A DNA stretch of 60,541 nucleotides from Pyropia haitanensis. Its lineage: Eukaryota; Rhodophyta; Bangiophyceae; Bangiales; Bangiaceae. How positions within the stretch are numbered: the first letter of the stretch is position 1; every line of letters begins with the position of its first letter. Under the pieces are notes generated by a model. The model was not told the origin of the DNA, did not search any database, and was given only the letters and a program-made list of their open reading frames with translations. Position numbers and translations under genes: made by a program. Below are positions 10,061-23,885 of the stretch, piece by piece. The stretch is from the NCBI GenBank assembly GCA_008729055.1, contig SDUX01000046.1:1-60541 (forward strand). Reading direction: 5' to 3'.

Positions 10061-13000
10061 GTGGACGGTGTGAGGGCGGAACTTTTGTCGCCGACCGTCA
10101 CACCTGGCTGTCCGGACCCCCACGTGGCAAAAACCATTCCACAAAATTGACACGTGGAAACCGGCGCTCCACAAAACACTCGTTGCATCCAACGGACGCG
10201 CCAACGAACGGGTCGGCCAACCACCCCATGCACGACGGTGCGGGTGGAACGTCGGACGTCGAGCGGGCGGATGTATGGCTGGAATAAAGGATGCGAGCCA
10301 ATTTGGCCGCCGGAGCGCGTGCTGCATTGCTGTACACGCGAAAGTGGGCAAAAGTGGGCAACAGTGGGCAAAAGTGGGTGAGAAGCGGCCTACCACCCCA
10401 TGCACGACCGTGGGGGTCAAACCTCCGACATCGAGCGGGCGGATCTATGGCTGGAATAAAGATGCGCGCCAATTCGGCCGCCCGCATCGTGTGCAGCATC
10501 GCTGTAGACGCAAAAGTGGGCAAAAGTGGGCAAAAGTGGGCAAAAGTGGGTAGGAAGTGGGTAAGAAGTGGGCAAAAAGTGGGCAAAAAGGGGGCCAAAT
10601 TAGGACACAAATGGGCAATTGGGGGCAAGAAGTTTCCATAACTGCAAAGAAAATTGAGGCGAAAGTCGCCAGAAAGTGCTCCAACAGTGGCCACAAAGTG
10701 CGCCCCGCCACCCAAACTGTCCACTGCGCGTTCCGCTCGTCACACTGGCGTGGACGGTGTGAGGGCGGAACTTTTGTCGCCGACCGTCACACCTGGCTGT
10801 CCGGACCCCCACGTGGCAAAAACCATTCCACAAAATTGACACGTGGAAACCGGCGCTCCACAAAACACTCGTTGCATCCAACGGACGCGCCAACGAACGG
10901 GTCGGCCAACCACCCCATGCACGACGGTGCGGGTGGAACGTCGGACGTCGAGCGGGCGGATGTATGGCTGGAATAAAGGATGCGAGCCAATTTGGCCGCC
11001 GGAGCGCGTGCTGCATTGCTGTACACGCGAAAGTGGGCAAAAGTGGGCAACAGTGGGCAAAAGTGGGTGAGAAGCGGCCTACCACCCCATGCACGACCGT
11101 GGGGGTCAAACCTCCGACATCGAGCGGGCGGATCTATGGCTGGAATAAAGGATGCGCGCCAATTCGGCCGCCGCATCGTGTGCAGCATCGCTGTAGACGC
11201 AAAAGTGGGCAAAAGTGGGCAAAAGTGGGCAAAAGTGGGTAGGAAGTGGGTAAGAAGTGGGCAAAAAGTGGGCAAAAAGGGGGCCAAATTAGGACACAAA
11301 TGGGCAATTGGGGGCAAGAAGTTTCCATAACTGCAAAGAAAATTGAGGCGAAAGTCGCCAGAAAGTGCTCCAACAGTGGCCACAAAGTGCGCCCCGCCAC
11401 CCAAACTGTCCACTGCGCGTTCCGCTCGTCACACTGGCGTGGACGGTGTGAGGGCGGAACTTTTGTCGCCGACCGTCACACCTGGCTGTCCGGACCCCCA
11501 CGTGGCAAAAACCATTCCACAAAATTGACACGTGGAAACCGGCGCTCCACAAAACACTCGTTGCATCCAACGGACGCGCCAACGAACGGGTCGGCCAACC
11601 ACCCCATGCACGACGGTGCGGGTGGAACGTCGGACGTCGAGCGGGCGGATGTATGGCTGGAATAAAGGATGCGAGCCAATTTGGCCGCCGGAGCGCGTGC
11701 TGCATTGCTGTACACGCGAAAGTGGGCAAAAGTGGGCAACAGTGGGCAAAAGTGGGTGAGAAGCGGCCTACCACCCCATGCACGACCGTGGGGGTCAAAC
11801 CTCCGACATCGAGCGGGCGGATCTATGGCTGGAATAAAGGATGCGCGCCAATTCGGCCGCCGCATCGTGTGCAGCATCGCTGTAGACGCAAAAGTGGGCA
11901 AAAGTGGGCAAAAGTGGGCAAAAGTGGGTAGGAAGTGGGTAAGAAGTGGGCAAAAAGTGGGCAAAAAGGGGGCCAAATTAGGACACAAATGGGCAATTGG
12001 GGGCAAGAAGTTTCCAAACTGCAAAGAAAATTGAGGCGAAAGTCGCCAGAAAGTGCTCCAACAGTGGCCACAAAGTGCGCCCCGCCACCCAAACTGTCCA
12101 CTGCGCGTTCCGCTCGTCACACTGGCGTGGACGGTGTGAGGGCGGAACTTTTGTCGCCGACCGTCACACCTGGCTGTCGGGACCCCCACGTGGCAAAAAC
12201 CATTCCACAAAATTGACACGTGGAAACCGGCGCTCCACAAAACACTCGTTGCATCCAACGGACGCGCCAACGAACGGGTCGGCCAACCACCCCATGCACG
12301 ACGGTGCGGGTGGAACGTCGGACGTCGAGCGGGCGGATGTATGGCTGGAATAAAGGATGCGAGCCAATTTGGCCGCCGGAGCGCGTGCTGCATTGCTGTA
12401 CACGCGAAAGTGGGCAAAAGTGGGCAACAGTGGGCAAAAGTGGGTGAGAAGCGGCCTACCACCCCATGCACGACCGTGGGGGTCAAACCTCCGACATCGA
12501 GCGGGCGGATCTATGGCTGGAATAAAGGATGCGCGCCAATTCGGCCGCCGCATCGTGTGCAGCATCGCTGTAGACGCAAAAGTGGGCAAAAGTGGGCAAA
12601 AGTGGGCAAAAGTGGGTAGGAAGTGGGTAAGAAGTGGGCAAAAAGTGGGCAAAAAGGGGGCCAAATTAGGACACAAATGGGCAATTGGGGGCAAGAAGTT
12701 TCCATAACTGCAAAGAAAATTGAGGCGAAAGTCGCCAGAAAGTGCTCCAACAGTGGCCACAAAGTGCGCCCCGCCACCCAAACTGTCCACTGCGCGTTCC
12801 GCTCGTCACACTGGCGTGGACGGTGTGAGGGCGGAACTTTTGTCGCCGACCGTCACACCTGGCTGTCCGGACCCCCACGTGGCAAAAACCATTCCACAAA
12901 ATTGACACGTGGAAACCGGCGCTCCACAAAACACTCGTTGCATCCAACGGACGCGCCAACGAACGGGTCGGCCAACCACCCCATGCACGACGGTGCGGGT

Positions 13001-16000
13001 GGAACGTCGGACGTCGAGCGGGCGGATGTATGGCTGGAATAAAGGATGCGAGCCAATTTGGCCGCCGGAGCGCGTGCTGCATTGCTGTACACGCGAAAGT
13101 GGGCAAAAGTGGGCAACAGTGGGCAAAAGTGGGTGAGAAGCGGCCTACCACCCCATGCACGACCGTGGGGGTCAAACCTCCGACATCGAGCGGGCGGATC
13201 TATGGCTGGAATAAAGGATGCGCGCCAATTCGGCCGCCGCATCGTGTGCAGCATCGCTGTAGACGCAAAAGTGGGCAAAAGTGGGCAAAAGTGGGCAAAA
13301 GTGGGTAGGAAGTGGGTAAGAAGTGGGCAAAAAGTGGGCAAAAAGGGGGCCAAATTAGGACACAAATGGGCAATTGGGGGCAAGAAGTTTCCAAAACTGC
13401 AAAGAAAATTGAGGCGAAAGTCGCCAGAAAGTGCTCCAACAGTGGCCACAAAGTGCGCCCCGCCACCCAAACTGTCCACTGCGCGTTCCGCTCGTCACAC
13501 TGGCGTGGACGGTGTGAGGGCGGAACTTTTGTCGCCGACCGTCACACCTGGCTGTCCGGACCCCCACGTGGCAAAAACCATTCCACAAAATTGACACGTG
13601 GAAACCGGCGCTCCACAAAACACTCGTTGCATCCAACGGACGCGCCAACGAACGGGTCGGCCAACCACCCCATGCACGACGGTGCGGGTGGAACGTCGGA
13701 CGTCGAGCGGGCGGATGTATGGCTGGAATAAAGGATGCGAGCCAATTTGGCCGCCGGAGCGCGTGCTGCATTGCTGTACACGCGAAAGTGGGCAAAAGTG
13801 GGCAACAGTGGGCAAAAGTGGGTGAGAAGCGGCCTACCACCCCATGCACGACCGTGGGGGTCAAACCTCCGACATCGAGCGGGCGGATCTATGGCTGGAA
13901 TAAAGGATGCGCGCCAATTCGGCCGCCGCATCGTGTGCAGCATCGCTGTAGACGCAAAAGTGGGCAAAAGTGGGCAAAAGTGGGCAAAAGTGGGTAGGAA
14001 GTGGGTAAGAAGTGGGCAAAAAGTGGGCAAAAAGGGGGCCAAATTAGGACACAAATGGGCAATTGGGGGCAAGAAGTTTCCATAACTGCAAAGAAAATTG
14101 AGGCGAAAGTCGCCAGAAAGTGCTCCAACAGTGGCCACAAAGTGCGCCCCGCCACCCAAACTGTCCACTGCGCGTTCCGCTCGTCACACTGGCGTGGACG
14201 GTGTGAGGGCGGAACTTTTGTCGCCGACCGTCACACCTGGCTGTCCGGACCCCCACGTGGCAAAAACCATTCCACAAAATTGACACGTGGAAACCGGCGC
14301 TCCACAAAACACTCGTTGCATCCAACGGACGCGCCAACGAACGGGTCGGCCAACCACCCCATGCACGACGGTGCGGGTGGAACGTCGGACGTCGAGCGGG
14401 CGGATGTATGGCTGGAATAAAGGATGCGAGCCAATTTGGCCGCCGGAGCGCGTGCTGCATTGCTGTACACGCGAAAGTGGGCAAAAGTGGGCAACAGTGG
14501 GCAAAAGTGGGTGAGAAGCGGCCTACCACCCCATGCACGACCGTGGGGGTCAAACCTCCGACATCGAGCGGGCGGATCTATGGCTGGAATAAAGGATGCG
14601 CGCCAATTCGGCCGCCGCATCGTGTGCAGCATCGCTGTAGACGCAAAAGTGGGCAAAAGTGGGCAAAAGTGGGCAAAAGTGGGTAGGAAGTGGGTAAGAA
14701 GTGGGCAAAAAGTGGGCAAAAAGGGGGCCAAATTAGGACACAAATGGGCAATTGGGGGCAAGAAGTTTCCATAACTGCAAAGAAAATTGAGGCGAAAGTC
14801 GCCAGAAAGTGCTCCAACAGTGGCCACAAAGTGCGCCCCGCCACCCAAACTGTCCACTGCGCGTTCCGCTCGTCACACTGGCGTGGACGGTGTGAGGGCG
14901 GAACTTTTGTCGCCGACCGTCACACCTGGCTGTCCGGACCCCCACGTGGCAAAAACCATTCCACAAAATTGACACGTGGAAACCGGCGCTCCACAAAACA
15001 CTCGTTGCATCCAACGGACGCGCCAACGAACGGGTCGGCCAACCACCCCATGCACGACGGTGCGGGTGGAACGTCGGACGTCGAGCGGGCGGATGTATGG
15101 CTGGAATAAAGGATGCGAGCCAATTTGGCCGCCGGAGCGCGTGCTGCATTGCTGTACACGCGAAAGTGGGCAAAAGTGGGCAACAGTGGGCAAAAGTGGG
15201 TGAGAAGCGGCCTACCACCCCATGCACGACCGTGGGGGTCAAACCTCCGACATCGAGCGGGCGGATCTATGGCTGGAATAAAGGATGCGCGCCAATTCGG
15301 CCGCCGCATCGTGTGCAGCATCGCTGTAGACGCAAAAGTGGGCAAAAGTGGGCAAAAGTGGGCAAAAGTGGGTAGGAAGTGGGTAAGAAGTGGGCAAAAA
15401 GTGGGCAAAAAGGGGGCCAAATTAGGACACAAATGGGCAATTGGGGGCAAGAAGTTTCCATAACTGCAAAGAAAATTGAGGCGAAAGTCGCCAGAAAGTG
15501 CTCCAACAGTGGCCACAAAGTGCGCCCCGCCACCCAAACTGTCCACTGCGCGTTCCGCTCGTCACACTGGCGTGGACGGTGTGAGGGCGGAACTTTTGTC
15601 GCCGACCGTCACACCTGGCTGTCCGGACCCCCACGTGGCAAAAACCATTCCACAAAATTGACACGTGGAAACCGGCGCTCCACAAAACACTCGTTGCATC
15701 CAACGGACGCGCCAACGAACGGGTCGGCCAACCACCCCATGCACGACGGTGCGGGTGGAACGTCGGACGTCGAGCGGGCGGATGTATGGCTGGAATAAAG
15801 GATGCGAGCCAATTTGGCCGCCGGAGCGCGTGCTGCATTGCTGTACACGCGAAAGTGGGCAAAAGTGGGCAACAGTGGGCAAAAGTGGGTGAGAAGCGGC
15901 CTACCACCCCATGCACGACCGTGGGGGTCAAACCTCCGACATCGAGCGGGCGGATCTATGGCTGGAATAAAGGATGCGCGCCAATTCGGCCGCCGCATCG

Positions 16001-18216
16001 TGTGCAGCATCGCTGTAGACGCAAAAGTGGGCAAAAGTGGGCAAAAGTGGGCAAAAGTGGGTAGGAAGTGGGTAAGAAGTGGGCAAAAAGTGGGCAAAAA
16101 GGGGGCCAAATTAGGACACAAATGGGCAATTGGGGGCAAGAAGTTTCCATAACTGCAAAGAAAATTGAGGCGAAAGTCGCCAGAAAGTGCTCCAACAGTG
16201 GCCACAAAGTGCGCCCCGCCACCCAAACTGTCCACTGCGCGTTCCGCTCGTCACACTGGCGTGGACGGTGTGAGGGCGGAACTTTTGTCGCCGACCGTCA
16301 CACCTGGCTGTCCGGACCCCCACGTGGCAAAAACCATTCCACAAAATTGACACGTGGAAACCGGCGCTCCACAAAACACTCGTTGCATCCAACGGACGCG
16401 CCAACGAACGGGTCGGCCAACCACCCCATGCACGACGGTGCGGGTGGAACGTCGGACGTCGAGCGGGCGGATGTATGGCTGGAATAAAGGATGCGAGCCA
16501 ATTTGGCCGCCGGAGCGCGTGCTGCATTGCTGTACACGCGAAAGTGGGCAAAAGTGGGCAACAGTGGGCAAAAGTGGGTGAGAAGCGGCCTACCACCCCA
16601 TGCACGACCGTGGGGGTCAAACCTCCGACATCGAGCGGGCGGATCTATGGCTGGAATAAAGGATGCGCGCCAATTCGGCCGCCGCATCGTGTGCAGCATC
16701 GCTGTAGACGCAAAAGTGGGCAAAAGTGGGCAAAAGTGGGCAAAAGTGGGTAGGAAGTGGGTAAGAAGTGGGCAAAAAGTGGGCAAAAAGGGGGCCAAAT
16801 TAGGACACAAATGGGCAATTGGGGGCAAGAAGTTTCCATAACTGCAAAGAAAATTGAGGCGAAAGTCGCCAGAAAGTGCTCCAACAGTGGCCACAAAGTG
16901 CGCCCCGCCACCCAAACTGTCCACTGCGCGTTCCGCTCGTCACACTGGCGTGGACGGTGTGAGGGCGGAACTTTTGTCGCCGACCGTCACACCTGGCTGT
17001 CCGGACCCCCACGTGGCAAAAACCATTCCACAAAATTGACACGTGGAAACCGGCGCTCCACAAAACACTCGTTGCATCCAACGGACGCGCCAACGAACGG
17101 GTCGGCCAACCACCCCATGCACGACGGTGCGGGTGGAACGTCGGACGTCGAGCGGGCGGATGTATGGCTGGAATAAAGGATGCGAGCCAATTTGGCCGCC
17201 GGAGCGCGTGCTGCATTGCTGTACACGCGAAAGTGGGCAAAAGTGGGCAACAGTGGGCAAAAGTGGGTGAGAAGCGGCCTACCACCCCATGCACGACCGT
17301 GGGGGTCAAACCTCCGACATCGAGCGGGCGGATCTATGGCTGGAATAAAGGATGCGCGCCAATTCGGCCGCCGCATCGTGTGCAGCATCGCTGTAGACGC
17401 AAAAGTGGGCAAAAGTGGGCAAAAGTGGGCAAAAGTGGGTAGGAAGTGGGCAAAAAGTGGGCAAAGAGGCGGCAAAAAGGGGGCCAAATTAGGACACAAA
17501 TGGGCAATTGGGGGCAAGAAGTTTCCATAACTGCAAAGAAAATTGAGGCGAAAGTCGCCAGAAAGTGCTCCAACAGTGGCCACAAAGTGCGCCCCGCCAC
17601 CCAAACTGTCCACTGCGCGTTCCGCTCGTCACACTGGCGTGGACGGTGTGAGGGCGGAACTTTTGTCGCCGACCGTCACACCTGGCTGTCCGGACCCCCA
17701 CGTGGCAAAAACCATTCCACAAAATTGACACGTGGAAACCGGCGCTCCACAAAACACTCGTTGCATCCAACGGACGCGCCAACGAACGGGTCGGCCAACC
17801 ACCCCATGCACGACGGTGCGGGTGGAACGTCGGACGTCGAGCGGGCGGATGTATGGCTGGAATAAAGGATGCGAGCCAATTTGGCCGCCGGAGCGCGTGC
17901 TGCATTGCTGTACACGCGAAAGTGGGCAAAAGTGGGCAACAGTGGGCAAAAGTGGGTGAGAAGCGGCCTACCACCCCATGCACGACCGTGGGGGTCAAAC
18001 CTCCGACATCGAGCGGGCGGATCTATGGCTGGAATAAAGGATGCGCGCCAATTCGGCCGCCGCATCGTGTGCAGCATCGCTGTAGACGCAAAAGTGGGCA
18101 AAAGTGGGCAAAAGTGGGCAAAAGTGGGTAGGAAGTGGGTAAGAAGTGGGCAAAAAGTGGGCAAAAAGGGGGCCAAATTAGGACACAAATGGGCAATTGG
18201 GGGCAAGAAGTTTCCA
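10061..18216 (+). repeat. Variant T + GTCCGGAC block, continued
   Basis: The same variant resumes after the scrambled units: markers 10843, 11532, 12909, 14287, 14976, 15665, 16354, 17043 and 17732 are T + CCGG. Exceptions are 12220 (one A lost at the first site, then GTCGGGAC) and 13598 (A with GTCCGGAC). Counting both parts, 17 of 21 units marked from 4275 to 17732 are the same two-site type. Confidence 0.85.
17432..17479 (+). repeat. Register-shifted G-rich tail
   Basis: In this unit the 11-bp step GTGGGTAAGAA is missing and an altered step, GGCGGCAAAAA, appears further right (GTGGGCAAAGA, then GGCGGCAAAAA), so total length is unchanged. It looks like slippage by one 11-bp step inside the minisatellite and is the only such case I noticed in an otherwise clean unit. 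Confidence 0.65.
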
Positions 18217-21200
18217 AAACTGCAAAGAAAATTGAGGCGAAAGTCGCCAGAAAGTGCTCCAACAGTGGCCACAAAGTGCGCCCCGCCACCCAAACTGTCC
18301 ACTGCGCGTTCCGCTCGTCACACTGGCGTGGACGGTGTGAGGGCGGAACTTTTGTCGCCGACCGTCACACCTGGCTGTCGGGACCCCCACGTGGCAAAAA
18401 CCATTCCACAAAATTGACACGTGGAAACCGGCGCTCCACAAAACACTCGTTGCATCCAACGGACGCGCCAACGAACGGGTCGGCCAACCACCCCATGCAC
18501 GACGGTGCGGGTGGAACGTCGGACGTCGAGCGGGCGGATGTATGGCTGGAATAAAGGATGCGAGCCAATTTGGCCGCCGGAGCGCGTGCTGCATTGCTGT
18601 ACACGCGAAAGTGGGCAAAAGTGGGCAACAGTGGGCAAAAGTGGGTGAGAAGCGGCCTACCACCCCATGCACGACCGTGGGGGTCAAACCTCCGACATCG
18701 AGCGGGCGGATCTATGGCTGGAATAAAGGATGCGCGCCAATTCGGCCGCCGCATCGTGTGCAGCATCGCTGTAGACGCAAAAGTGGGCAAAAGTGGGCAA
18801 AAGTGGGCAAAAGTGGGTAGGAAGTGGGTAAGAAGTGGGCAAAAAGTGGGCAAAAAGGGGGCCAAATTAGGACACAAATGGGCAATTGGGGGCAAGAAGT
18901 TTCCAAAACTGCAAAGAAAATTGAGGCGAAAGTCGCCAGAAAGTGCTCCAACAGTGGCCACAAAGTGCGCCCCGCCACCCAAACTGTCCACTGCGCGTTC
19001 CGCTCGTCACACTGGCGTGGACGGTGTGAGGGCGGAACTTTTGTCGCCGACCGTCACACCTGGCTGTCCGGACCCCCACGTGGCAAAAACCATTCCACAA
19101 AATTGACACGTGGAAACCGGCGCTCCACAAAACACTCGTTGCATCCAACGGACGCGCCAACGAACGGGTCGGCCAACCACCCCATGCACGACGGTGCGGG
19201 TGGAACGTCGGACGTCGAGCGGGCGGATGTATGGCTGGAATAAAGGATGCGAGCCAATTTGGCCGCCGGAGCGCGTGCTGCATTGCTGTACACGCGAAAG
19301 TGGGCAAAAGTGGGCAACAGTGGGCAAAAGTGGGTGAGAAGCGGCCTACCACCCCATGCACGACCGTGGGGGTCAAACCTCCGACATCGAGCGGGCGGAT
19401 CTATGGCTGGAATAAAGGATGCGCGCCAATTCGGCCGCCGCATCGTGTGCAGCATCGCTGTAGACGCAAAAGTGGGCAAAAGTGGGCAAAAGTGGGCAAA
19501 AGTGGGTAGGAAGTGGGTAAGAAGTGGGCAAAAAGTGGGCAAAAAGGGGGCCAAATTAGGACACAAATGGGCAATTGGGGGCAAGAAGTTTCCATAACTG
19601 CAAAGAAAATTGAGGCGAAAGTCGCCAGAAAGTGCTCCAACAGTGGCCACAAAGTGCGCCCCGCCACCCAAACTGTCCACTGCGCGTTCCGCTCGTCACA
19701 CTGGCGTGGACGGTGTGAGGGCGGAACTTTTGTCGCCGACCGTCACACCTGGCTGTCGGGACCCCCACGTGGCAAAAACCATTCCACAAAATTGACACGT
19801 GGAAACCGGCGCTCCACAAAACACTCGTTGCATCCAACGGACGCGCCAACGAACGGGTCGGCCAACCACCCCATGCACGACGGTGCGGGTGGAACGTCGG
19901 ACGTCGAGCGGGCGGATGTATGGCTGGAATAAAGGATGCGAGCCAATTTGGCCGCCGGAGCGCGTGCTGCATTGCTGTACACGCGAAAGTGGGCAAAAGT
20001 GGGCAACAGTGGGCAAAAGTGGGTGAGAAGCGGCCTACCACCCCATGCACGACCGTGGGGGTCAAACCTCCGACATCGAGCGGGCGGATCTATGGCTGGA
20101 ATAAAGGATGCGCGCCAATTCGGCCGCCGCATCGTGTGCAGCATCGCTGTAGACGCAAAAGTGGGCAAAAGTGGGCAAAAGTGGGCAAAAGTGGGTAGGA
20201 AGTGGGTAAGAAGTGGGCAAAAAGTGGGCAAAAAGGGGGCCAAATTAGGACACAAATGGGCAATTGGGGGCAAGAAGTTTCCAAAACTGCAAAGAAAATT
20301 GAGGCGAAAGTCGCCAGAAAGTGCTCCAACAGTGGCCACAAAGTGCGCCCCGCCACCCAAACTGTCCACTGCGCGTTCCGCTCGTCACACTGGCGTGGAC
20401 GGTGTGAGGGCGGAACTTTTGTCGCCGACCGTCACACCTGGCTGTCCGGACCCCCACGTGGCAAAAACCATTCCACAAAATTGACACGTGGAAACCGGCG
20501 CTCCACAAAACACTCGTTGCATCCAACGGACGCGCCAACGAACGGGTCGGCCAACCACCCCATGCACGACGGTGCGGGTGGAACGTCGGACGTCGAGCGG
20601 GCGGATGTATGGCTGGAATAAAGGATGCGAGCCAATTTGGCCGCCGGAGCGCGTGCTGCATTGCTGTACACGCGAAAGTGGGCAAAAGTGGGCAACAGTG
20701 GGCAAAAGTGGGTGAGAAGCGGCCTACCACCCCATGCACGACCGTGGGGGTCAAACCTCCGACATCGAGCGGGCGGATCTATGGCTGGAATAAAGGATGC
20801 GCGCCAATTCGGCCGCCGCATCGTGTGCAGCATCGCTGTAGACGCAAAAGTGGGCAAAAGTGGGCAAAAGTGGGCAAAAGTGGGTAGGAAGTGGGTAAGA
20901 AGTGGGCAAAAAGTGGGCAAAAAGGGGGCCAAATTAGGACACAAATGGGCAATTGGGGGCAAGAAGTTTCCAAAACTGCAAAGAAAATTGAGGCGAAAGT
21001 CGCCAGAAAGTGCTCCAACAGTGGCCACAAAGTGCGCCCCGCCACCCAAACTGTCCACTGCGCGTTCCGCTCGTCACACTGGCGTGGACGGTGTGAGGGC
21101 GGAACTTTTGTCGCCGACCGTCACACCTGGCTGTCGGGACCCCCACGTGGCAAAAACCATTCCACAAAATTGACACGTGGAAACCGGCGCTCCACAAAAC

Positions 21201-22539
21201 ACTCGTTGCATCCAACGGACGCGCCAACGAACGGGTCGGCCAACCACCCCATGCACGACGGTGCGGGTGGAACGTCGGACGTCGAGCGGGCGGATGTATG
21301 GCTGGAATAAAGGATGCGAGCCAATTTGGCCGCCGGAGCGCGTGCTGCATTGCTGTACACGCGAAAGTGGGCAAAAGTGGGCAACAGTGGGCAAAAGTGG
21401 GTGAGAAGCGGCCTACCACCCCATGCACGACCGTGGGGGTCAAACCTCCGACATCGAGCGGGCGGATCTATGGCTGGAATAAAGGATGCGCGCCAATTCG
21501 GCCGCCGCATCGTGTGCAGCATCGCTGTAGACGCAAAAGTGGGCAAAAGTGGGCAAAAGTGGGCAAAAGTGGGTAGGAAGTGGGTAAGAAGTGGGCAAAA
21601 AGTGGGCAAAAAGGGGGCCAAATTAGGACACAAATGGGCAATTGGGGGCAAGAAGTTTCCAAAACTGCAAAGAAAATTGAGGCGAAAGTCGCCAGAAAGT
21701 GCTCCAACAGTGGCCACAAAGTGCGCCCCGCCACCCAAACTGTCCACTGCGCGTTCCGCTCGTCACACTGGCGTGGACGGTGTGAGGGCGGAACTTTTGT
21801 CGCCGACCGTCACACCTGATGTCGGACCCCCACGTGGCAAAAACCATTCCACAAAATTGACACGTGGAAACCGGCGCTCCACAAAACACTCGTTGCATCC
21901 AACGGACGCGCCAACGAACGGGTCGGCCAACCACCCCATGCACGACGGTGCGGGTGGAACGTCGGACGTCGAGCGGGCGGATGTATGGCTGGAATAAAGG
22001 ATGCGAGCCAATTTGGCCGCCGGAGCGCGTGCTGCATTGCTGTACACGCGAAAGTGGGCAAAAGTGGGCAACAGTGGGCAAAAGTGGGTGAGAAGCGGCC
22101 TACCACCCCATGCACGACCGTGGGGGTCAAACCTCCGACATCGAGCGGGCGGATCTATGGCTGGAATAAAGGATGCGCGCCAATTCGGCCGCCGCATCGT
22201 GTGCAGCATCGCTGTAGACGCAAAAGTGGGCAAAAGTGGGCAAAAGTGGGCAAAAGTGGGTAGGAAGTGGGTAAGAAGTGGGCAAAAAGTGGGCAAAAAG
22301 GGGGCCAAATTAGGACACAAATGGGCAATTGGGGGCAAGAAGTTTCCAAAACTGCAAAGAAAATTGAGGCGAAAGTCGCCAGAAAGTGCTCCAACAGTGG
22401 CCACAAAGTGCGCCCCGCCACCCAAACTGTCCACTGCGCGTTCCGCTCGTCACACTGGCGTGGACGGTGTGAGGGCGGAACTTTTGTCGCCGACCGTCAC
22501 ACCTGGCTGTCCGGACCCCCACGTGGCAAAAACCATTCC

Positions 22540-23049
22540 ACAAATTGACACGTGGAAACCGGCGCTCCACAAAACACTCGTTGCATCCAACGGACGCGCC
22601 AACGAACGGGTCGGCCAACCACCCCATGCACGACGGTGCGGGTGGAACGTCGGACGTCGAGCGGGCGGATGTATGGCTGGAATAAAGGATGCGAGCCAAT
22701 TTGGCCGCCGGAGCGCGTGCTGCATTGCTGTACACGCGAAAGTGGGCAAAAGTGGGCAACAGTGGGCAAAAGTGGGTGAGAAGCGGCCTACCACCCCATG
22801 CACGACCGTGGGGGTCAAACCTCGACATCGAGCGGGCGGATCTATGGCTGGAATAAAGGATGCGCGCCAATTCGGCCGCCGCATCGTGTGCAGCATCGCT
22901 GTAGACGCAAAAGTGGGCAAAAGTGGGCAAAAGTGGGCAAAAGTGGGTAGGAAGTGGGTAAGAAGTGGGCAAAAAGTGGGCAAAAAGGGGGCCAAATTAG
23001 GACACAAATGGGCAATTGGGGCAAGAAGTTTCCAAAACTGCAAAGAAAA
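22540..23049 (+). repeat. Left flank of the gap, indel-bearing
   Basis: Single-base losses accumulate just before the gap: CACAAATTGAC near 22541, CCTCGACATC near 22821 and a short G run (ATTGGGGCAAG) near 23017. The sequence stops inside GCAAAGAAAA. Confidence 0.65.
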
Positions 23050-23673
23050 NNNNNNNNNNNNNNNNNNNNNNNNNNNNNNNNNNNNNNNNNNNNNNNNNNN
23101 NNNNNNNNNNNNNNNNNNNNNNNNNNNNNNNNNNNNNNNNNNNNNNNNNNNNNNNNNNNNNNNNNNNNNNNNNNNNNNNNNNNNNNNNNNNNNNNNNNNN
23201 NNNNNNNNNNNNNNNNNNNNNNNNNNNNNNNNNNNNNNNNNNNNNNNNNNNNNNNNNNNNNNNNNNNNNNNNNNNNNNNNNNNNNNNNNNNNNNNNNNNN
23301 NNNNNNNNNNNNNNNNNNNNNNNNNNNNNNNNNNNNNNNNNNNNNNNNNNNNNNNNNNNNNNNNNNNNNNNNNNNNNNNNNNNNNNNNNNNNNNNNNNNN
23401 NNNNNNNNNNNNNNNNNNNNNNNNNNNNNNNNNNNNNNNNNNNNNNNNNNNNNNNNNNNNNNNNNNNNNNNNNNNNNNNNNNNNNNNNNNNNNNNNNNNN
23501 NNNNNNNNNNNNNNNNNNNNNNNNNNNNNNNNNNNNNNNNNNNNNNNNNNNNNNNNNNNNNNNNNNNNNNNNNNNNNNNNNNNNNNNNNNNNNNNNNNNN
23601 NNNNNNNNNNNNNNNNNNNNNNNNNNNNNNNNNNNNNNNNNNNNNNNNNNNNNNNNNNNNNNNNNNNNNNNNN
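23050..23673. other. Assembly gap, 624 N
   Basis: The run of N is 624 bases, not a default round number, so it is probably a size estimate. Both edges lie at the same unit phase: AACTGCAAAGAAAA occurs at 23036 before the gap and at 23674 after it, 638 bp apart, which is 51 bp short of one unit. The missing piece is probably one or more whole units; the true copy number is unknown. Confidence 0.97.
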
Positions 23674-23885
23674 AACTGCAAAGAAAATTGAGGCGAAAGT
23701 CGCCAGAAAGTGCTCCAACAGTGGCCACAAGGTGCGCCCCGCCACCAAACTGTCCACTGCGCGTTCCGCTCGTCACACTGGCGTGGACGGTGTGAGGGCG
23801 GAACTTTTGTCGCCGACCGTCACACCTGGCTGTCGGACCCCCAGTGGCAAAAACCATTCCACAAAATTGACCGTGGAAACCGGCG
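23674..23885 (+). repeat. Right flank of the gap, indel-bearing
   Basis: Immediately after the gap there are several changes seen nowhere else: CACAAGGTGCG, GCCACCAAACTG (one C lost), CCCCCAGTGGC (AC lost or altered), TTGACCGTGG (AC lost) and CTCCACCAAAAC (C gained). This destroys both CACGTG motifs of the unit. The density resembles the window edges and suggests poor consensus. Confidence 0.7.
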
